Shown here piece by piece: positions 59,466-64,000 of a DNA stretch of 64,000 bases. The first letter of the stretch is position 1, and each line of letters begins with the position of its first letter. Below the pieces are notes generated by a model. It did not search any database. It saw nothing but the letters and a program-made list of their open reading frames with translations, and was not told where the DNA came from. The stretch is from contig NZ_CP028105.1 of NCBI RefSeq assembly GCF_003019675.1, positions 2,248,282 through 2,312,281 of the forward strand. The letters run 5' to 3'. The stretch is from Fusobacterium ulcerans. GTDB taxonomy: Bacteria > Fusobacteriota > Fusobacteriia > Fusobacteriales > Fusobacteriaceae. A program made the position numbers and the translations under genes.

Positions 59466-60524
59466 ATGAAAAAATTATTAGTGGTTATTTCTCTTTTAGC
59501 TTTTGCTGCATGTGGGGATAAAAAAGCAGTACAGGCAGAGAAAAAAGAAGTGGTAAAGTTGGCAAAAACGATTGATTTAAATGAACAGAATTTAGAATAT
59601 GTAAAAGATTATAATGGAGAATTAAGACCTGTTAATGAAGTGACAATTATTACTCCAACAGGTGGGGATGTAAAAAAGGTAAATTTTAAAAATGGGGATA
59701 TTGTAAAAAAAGGGGATGTAATAGTTGAACTTACAGATGCTTCTACTGAGGCAAGCTACTATGAAGCCGAAGGAAATCTTTTAAAAGCAAGATCAAGTTA
59801 TTCAACTGATAAAATATCTTATGAAAAATATAAGAAACTTTTTGCTAAAGAAATTGTATCAGAGGATGAATATTTAAACTCTAAAAATAAATACGAAACA
59901 AGTTTAGGTGGATTAAAAATAGCAGAAGCTAATTTTATAAGAGCTAAGGATAATTTTTCAAGATTGAAAGTAACAGCTCAAATGGCTGGAACTATTACTG
60001 ATTTAGACCTTAAAGAATTTGAAAAAGTACCTGCTTCTCAAAAAATATTAACAATAGTTGATAATAGCAGTATGGAACTTGTAATAGCAGTATCAGGGAA
60101 GGATACAGAGTATACAAAAGTTGGTGGGAAAGCAGAAATTTTTGTAGATGAATTAGGAGAGAAGTTAGAGGGAACTATAACAGAAATAAACTTGAGTTCA
60201 GACAGTAATACAAAAAAATATTCTGTTAAAATTAATGTGAAAAATGAAAATCAAAGACTTTTGAAGGGACTATATGCAAAGGTAAAATTACAGCAGGGAT
60301 ATATAAAAGGGCTGTTTGTTCCTAAGAAGGCAATAATGATAAAAGATCTTTACTCATATATAGTTATTTCAAGAAATAATACAGCTATTGTTTATAAAGT
60401 TACTCCTGATATTACAATAGGAGATGAACAGATGATTGAATTTCCTGACTATCAGCCAGGGGATAAAGTAGTGGTAGAGGGACAGTATCTTCTTAATAAT
60501 AATGATAAAATAAAGGAGAACTAG
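59466..60524 (+). CDS. RND efflux adaptor lipoprotein, second system
   Basis: A 352-residue periplasmic adaptor with a lipobox (LAFAAC at about residue 16). Lipoyl halves GGDVKKVNFKNGDIVKKGDVIVEL and VTAQMAGTITDLDLKEFEKV flank a coiled-coil hairpin (about 95-160). Domain order and sequence are related to the first system's adaptor (same DAST/EASYYEAEG region), so the two systems look like ancient duplicates. The next gene starts 3 bp after its stop. ATG follows AGGGGGAA. Confidence 0.93.
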   Translation: MKKLLVVISLLAFAACGDKKAVQAEKKEVVKLAKTIDLNEQNLEYVKDYNGELRPVNEVTIITPTGGDVKKVNFKNGDIVKKGDVIVELTDASTEASYYEAEGNLLKARSSYSTDKISYEKYKKLFAKEIVSEDEYLNSKNKYETSLGGLKIAEANFIRAKDNFSRLKVTAQMAGTITDLDLKEFEKVPASQKILTIVDNSSMELVIAVSGKDTEYTKVGGKAEIFVDELGEKLEGTITEINLSSDSNTKKYSVKINVKNENQRLLKGLYAKVKLQQGYIKGLFVPKKAIMIKDLYSYIVISRNNTAIVYKVTPDITIGDEQMIEFPDYQPGDKVVVEGQYLLNNNDKIKEN

Positions 60525-60527
60525 GAT

Positions 60528-63500
60528 ATGAAATCAATTTCAGAATTTTCAATAAGAAAACCAGCTACAGCTACAATGTTCATAATATCAATGATTTTCT
60601 TTGGTATACTAGGTCTTAAAAAAATGCCAATAGAAATGCTCCCTAATATAAATAAACCAACTGTAAGAATAAGAATAAAATGGGATGGGGCAACCCCTTC
60701 TGATGTAGATAAAATGATTACAAGAAAAATAGAAGACGTTCTACCTAATGTAGAGGGAATAGTGGAATATACTTCTGAATCTTCTGCGGAACAGTCTCTT
60801 ATATTTGTAAAATTTAAGTATGGGACGGAAGTTGAAACTAAGATAACACTTATACAAAATGAGATAAATCAAATAAGAAATAAATTTCCAGATGACATGA
60901 AGGAACCTTCTATAAGAAAGAGTTCTATGTCAGATGTACCAGCTATTACATTCTCTATGGCTGGTGGAGACAGAATGGAAATGAGAAGTTATGCTGAAAA
61001 CAATTTGAAACCCATGTTGGAAAGACTTTCAGGTGTAGCTCAAATACAGGTTTTTGGAGGACAGGAACAGGAAGTATCTGTAGAAGTAGACCCCAATAAA
61101 CTGGAAAACTATAATCTGGGAATAATGGATGTATATAATAAAATGAATAAGGCTAGTGTTAACCTTCCAGGAGGAATTTTAAGAGAAGGAGAAAAAGAGT
61201 ACCTTATAAAAATAGAAGCAGAGATAGAAACTGCTGATCAGATAAAAGAGATAGTTTTAAGCAACAAAGATGGACATCTTTTAAAACTTAAAGACATAGC
61301 AAAAATACAGGTTGCTCCAAAGGACAGAACATCAATATACAGAAAAAATGGAAAAGACAGTATAGTAGTTATTGTTTCAAAAACAGATGATGGAAACTCT
61401 GTATCAATTGTTAACGAAACTAAAAAAGTAATAGAAAGAAATAGAGGGTCACTTCCTATTAATACAGTATTAAATTATGAATTTGATTCCTCTGTTACAA
61501 TACTGAACTCAATATCTAATGTTAAATCAAGTGGACTACAGGGGTTAGTACTGGCTTCTGTTATACTTTTTGTTTTCCTGAAAAGTATTTCAGCTACTTT
61601 AATAATAGCAGTAGCTATTCCTATATCTATAATTTTTACTTTCTTCTTGCTGAATATTCAGGGAATAAGTATCAACCTAATATCTCTTATGGGATTGTCT
61701 CTGGGAATAGGAATGCTGGTAGACAACTCGGTAGTAGTTGTGGATAATATATTCAGACATATGACTGAGCTGGGAAAAACAAAATTACAAGCTGCAAGAG
61801 ATGGAGCAGAGGAAATGGCACTTCCTGTATTAGCTTCAACAATGACAACTGTTGCTGCATTTCTTCCTTTAGTTTTTCAGGAAGGACTGGCAAAAGAGCA
61901 GTTTAATAACCTATGTTATGCAATATCATATTCATTATTGGCATCATTGGTAATATCTCTTACATTTGTTCCAATGATAGCAAGTAAAGTAATGGATAGT
62001 AAAAAAGATCTGAATGCTGAAGGAAAAATGATGATAGGATTCAGAAAAATCTATGTGTCAACATTGAAGTGGGCTATAAGACATAGAGGGGCAGTTTTAG
62101 GAATACTTGCAGTTCTGTTTGCAGGGTCAATGTTTGTTGCTTCAAAAATAGGAGGAAGATATATTCCGACTGTTGACGAAGGAAGATATGCTGTAGTTGC
62201 AAAACTTCCATCAGGGGCAGATGTAAATAAGGCTGACAGAATAGGAAAAATTCTTGAGGAAAAAGCAGTGACGCTTCCATTTGTAAGAGACTATACAGTT
62301 TCAGGAAACAGTTCACATGCTATTCTTAATATAAATGCAGGATTGAAAACTTCAAGAGATTTATCTCTTCAGGAAATAATAAGAGAACTTAGAAAAACTT
62401 TTGTGGAGTTTCCAGATGTGGAATTAACAATAACTCCAGGATATAAATTTGGAACAAGAGGAATCTATGATTTAGAGTTTGAACTTTATTCAGATAATGA
62501 ATCACAGCTTCAAATAATATCTCAGGAACTTAAAGAAAGAGTAAAAGCAATAGATGGAATATATGATGTAACTTCATCATTTGAAGGTGGAAAGCCAGAA
62601 GGAAAGTTCTATATAGACAGAGAAAAAGCTGAATATTATGGGCTTGATGCAAAAACTATTGCAACAATGATACAGACACAGATATTAGGTGGAACTCCTA
62701 TCAAAATCAACAGTGACAACAGTGAGATAGATGTAACACTTCAATTACAGAAAAAATATAGGGAATCTACAGGTTTAATATTAGATTCCAGAATAACTCT
62801 TCCTAATGGGGGAAATATCAGAATATCTGATATAGCTGAATTCAGAGCTGAAGAGGGGCCTTCGAAAATAGAAAAGAAAGATAAGAAAAAGAAAATAGTT
62901 ATATATGCCAACTTAAAAGATGAGCTTGATTTGGCAACAGCTCAGAAATATGTAACTGCTACTCTGGAAGAGATGGGATATCCTGATGGACTGACTTATG
63001 GAACTGGAGGAAAAAGTGCTGACATGGCTGAAATGGAAAATCAGCTGAAGGCAACATTTGCCATTGCTGTATTCCTTATTTATTTTATCCTTGTATGGCA
63101 GTTTGAGTCATTTATAATGCCTTTTGTAATTATTTTATCTATACCGCTTTCAACAACAGGTGCATTCTATGCACTGTATGCAGCAGGGCTCAGTATAGAT
63201 GCCATGGTTTCTGTAGGATTTGTAATGCTGGCAGGAATAGTTGTAAATAATGCCATTGTGCTGATTGACTTTATTAATATAAGAAGAGCTGCTGGGGATA
63301 ATATGAATAAGGCACTTATCACAGCAGGGAAGACAAGACTGAGACCTATTATGATGACAACCCTTACTACTGTTCTTGGAATGGTTCCATTGATGTTCAG
63401 TAATGGAGAGGGATCAGAAATATATAAAGGAATGTCTTTTGTTGTAGTATTTGGACTTTCTACAGCTACACTTTTGACATTGGTAGTAATACCTGTATTC

Positions 63501-63569
63501 TATTATTTGATAGATGACTTCATAATTATAATGAAAAAGTTTAGAAAAAAATTATCAAAAAAATCGTAG
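60528..63569 (+). CDS. RND efflux pump (HAE1 family), second system
   Basis: A 1013-residue inner-membrane pump, paralogous to the one at 55774. It begins MKSISEFSIRKPATATMF and shows GMLVDNSVVVVDN in TM4 and VVNNAIVLIDF in TM10, so the same residue changes relative to AcrB occur in both pumps. Only an adaptor gene accompanies it, so it probably borrows the TolC channel of the first system. It is followed by a MerR regulator gene after 13 bp, likely on the same transcript. Confidence 0.95.
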   Translation: MKSISEFSIRKPATATMFIISMIFFGILGLKKMPIEMLPNINKPTVRIRIKWDGATPSDVDKMITRKIEDVLPNVEGIVEYTSESSAEQSLIFVKFKYGTEVETKITLIQNEINQIRNKFPDDMKEPSIRKSSMSDVPAITFSMAGGDRMEMRSYAENNLKPMLERLSGVAQIQVFGGQEQEVSVEVDPNKLENYNLGIMDVYNKMNKASVNLPGGILREGEKEYLIKIEAEIETADQIKEIVLSNKDGHLLKLKDIAKIQVAPKDRTSIYRKNGKDSIVVIVSKTDDGNSVSIVNETKKVIERNRGSLPINTVLNYEFDSSVTILNSISNVKSSGLQGLVLASVILFVFLKSISATLIIAVAIPISIIFTFFLLNIQGISINLISLMGLSLGIGMLVDNSVVVVDNIFRHMTELGKTKLQAARDGAEEMALPVLASTMTTVAAFLPLVFQEGLAKEQFNNLCYAISYSLLASLVISLTFVPMIASKVMDSKKDLNAEGKMMIGFRKIYVSTLKWAIRHRGAVLGILAVLFAGSMFVASKIGGRYIPTVDEGRYAVVAKLPSGADVNKADRIGKILEEKAVTLPFVRDYTVSGNSSHAILNINAGLKTSRDLSLQEIIRELRKTFVEFPDVELTITPGYKFGTRGIYDLEFELYSDNESQLQIISQELKERVKAIDGIYDVTSSFEGGKPEGKFYIDREKAEYYGLDAKTIATMIQTQILGGTPIKINSDNSEIDVTLQLQKKYRESTGLILDSRITLPNGGNIRISDIAEFRAEEGPSKIEKKDKKKKIVIYANLKDELDLATAQKYVTATLEEMGYPDGLTYGTGGKSADMAEMENQLKATFAIAVFLIYFILVWQFESFIMPFVIILSIPLSTTGAFYALYAAGLSIDAMVSVGFVMLAGIVVNNAIVLIDFINIRRAAGDNMNKALITAGKTRLRPIMMTTLTTVLGMVPLMFSNGEGSEIYKGMSFVVVFGLSTATLLTLVVIPVFYYLIDDFIIIMKKFRKKLSKKS

Positions 63570-63582
63570 AAGAGGAGAGGAC

Positions 63583-64000
63583 ATGGAAGATTACTTAACA
63601 ATTGGAGAAATATCAAAACTTACAGCAGTTCCTATCTCTACACTGCGTTATTACGATAGTGAAGGAATATTTTCTCCTGCTCTAAAAGATGAAAAAAATA
63701 ACTATAGATACTATACAGGATTTCAAATACCTGTATTAAAAATAATAGTGCATTTAAAAAAATTAGGTTTTACAAACGATTCTATAAAAAGTCATTTGAA
63801 AAATCTTAACTATTCTCATACTTTGGATTTGATAGCAAAGATAGTGGATGAGACTAAAGCTGAAATAAAGAGGCTTCAAAAAATAGAAAAGGAACTCCTT
63901 CAAAATGCAGGGCAAGTAAAGCATCTCATTGAAATTGAAGAGAAAATAGACACCTTTTTTATAGAAGAGATAGAGGAAATAAAAGCTGTATATACTGATA
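63583..64000 (+). CDS. MerR-family transcriptional regulator (3' end outside window)
   Basis: At least 139 residues of a MerR-type activator; the frame runs off the window. The N-terminal winged helix is clear: LTIGEISKLTAVPISTLRYYDSEGIF (DNA-recognition helix with the RYYD hallmark), then NNYRYYTGFQIPVLKIIVHLKKLGF. A long dimerisation helix follows (about 85-115). The effector-binding domain begins at about residue 120 and is incomplete. It is the last gene of the second RND operon, so it may autoregulate via the dyad at 59387-59407 and also act at 52352-52372. Confidence 0.93.
   Translation, partial: MEDYLTIGEISKLTAVPISTLRYYDSEGIFSPALKDEKNNYRYYTGFQIPVLKIIVHLKKLGFTNDSIKSHLKNLNYSHTLDLIAKIVDETKAEIKRLQKIEKELLQNAGQVKHLIEIEEKIDTFFIEEIEEIKAVYTD

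Overview
The window is chromosomal DNA from a Fusobacterium, most likely of the F. varium/F. ulcerans group. The evidence is the very low GC content with AT-rich intergenic DNA, G-rich ribosome binding sites (often GGGGG), two FomA-type porins with the VVEKEVIVYRDR motif, a fusobacterial autotransporter, KDO synthesis (Gram-negative envelope), and amino-acid-fermenter functions (FeFe hydrogenase, amino acid decarboxylases). No tRNA, rRNA, CRISPR array, transposase or prophage was seen.

Layout. 0-10 kb: 3' part of an FeFe hydrogenase, a DMT exporter, a four-gene MacAB-TolC-type efflux operon, a VanZ-like protein, an alpha/beta hydrolase, a frameshifted LysE exporter and glyA. 10-24.9 kb: a GNAT protein, a C39-like protein, dtd, pncB, mgsA, a psd/NusG-II/AI-2E/RNA methyltransferase run, a cyclophilin, a TMEM175-like protein, mtnN, an orphan peptide-binding protein behind a Trp-codon leader, and pdxST. 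24.9-31.4 kb: pdxR divergent from pdxST, a CysZ/EI24 membrane protein, a phosphatase, an M48 lipoprotein, kdsB, and a SpoIID/LytB lipoprotein whose two half-domains are in swapped order. 31.6-36.1 kb: a small segment bounded by inverted recombination-type sites, then an HU-like gene and a 1292-residue autotransporter; this looks like a phase-variable adhesin module. 36-47 kb: a MORN-type lipoprotein, pepD, alkD, a CAT-like enzyme, then adiA divergent from an antiporter and pyruvoyl histidine decarboxylase, and an M20 peptidase. 47.4-50.1 kb: tandem porins, each behind a leader with two conserved-loop hairpins. 50.2-64 kb: a two-component system and two RND efflux loci, with a TetR gene, a MerR gene and a shared MerR-type operator.

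How it works together. The right-hand 12 kb reads as one drug/envelope-stress efflux region: TetR + TolC + adaptor + pump + a small pump-associated protein, then adaptor + pump + MerR. The same 21-bp dyad lies ahead of both blocks, so the MerR protein may control both. The adiA / antiporter / hdcA cluster is an acid-resistance and amine-producing unit. The most notable regulatory items are RNA- or DNA-level switches: the candidate invertible promoter (31610-31833), the Trp leader/attenuator (22968-23290), a His-rich leader ahead of the histidine decarboxylase operon (42248-42378), the paired porin leaders, and a family of long hairpin repeats sitting inside gene-end terminators.

All functions are inferred from reading the sequence; no database search was run.
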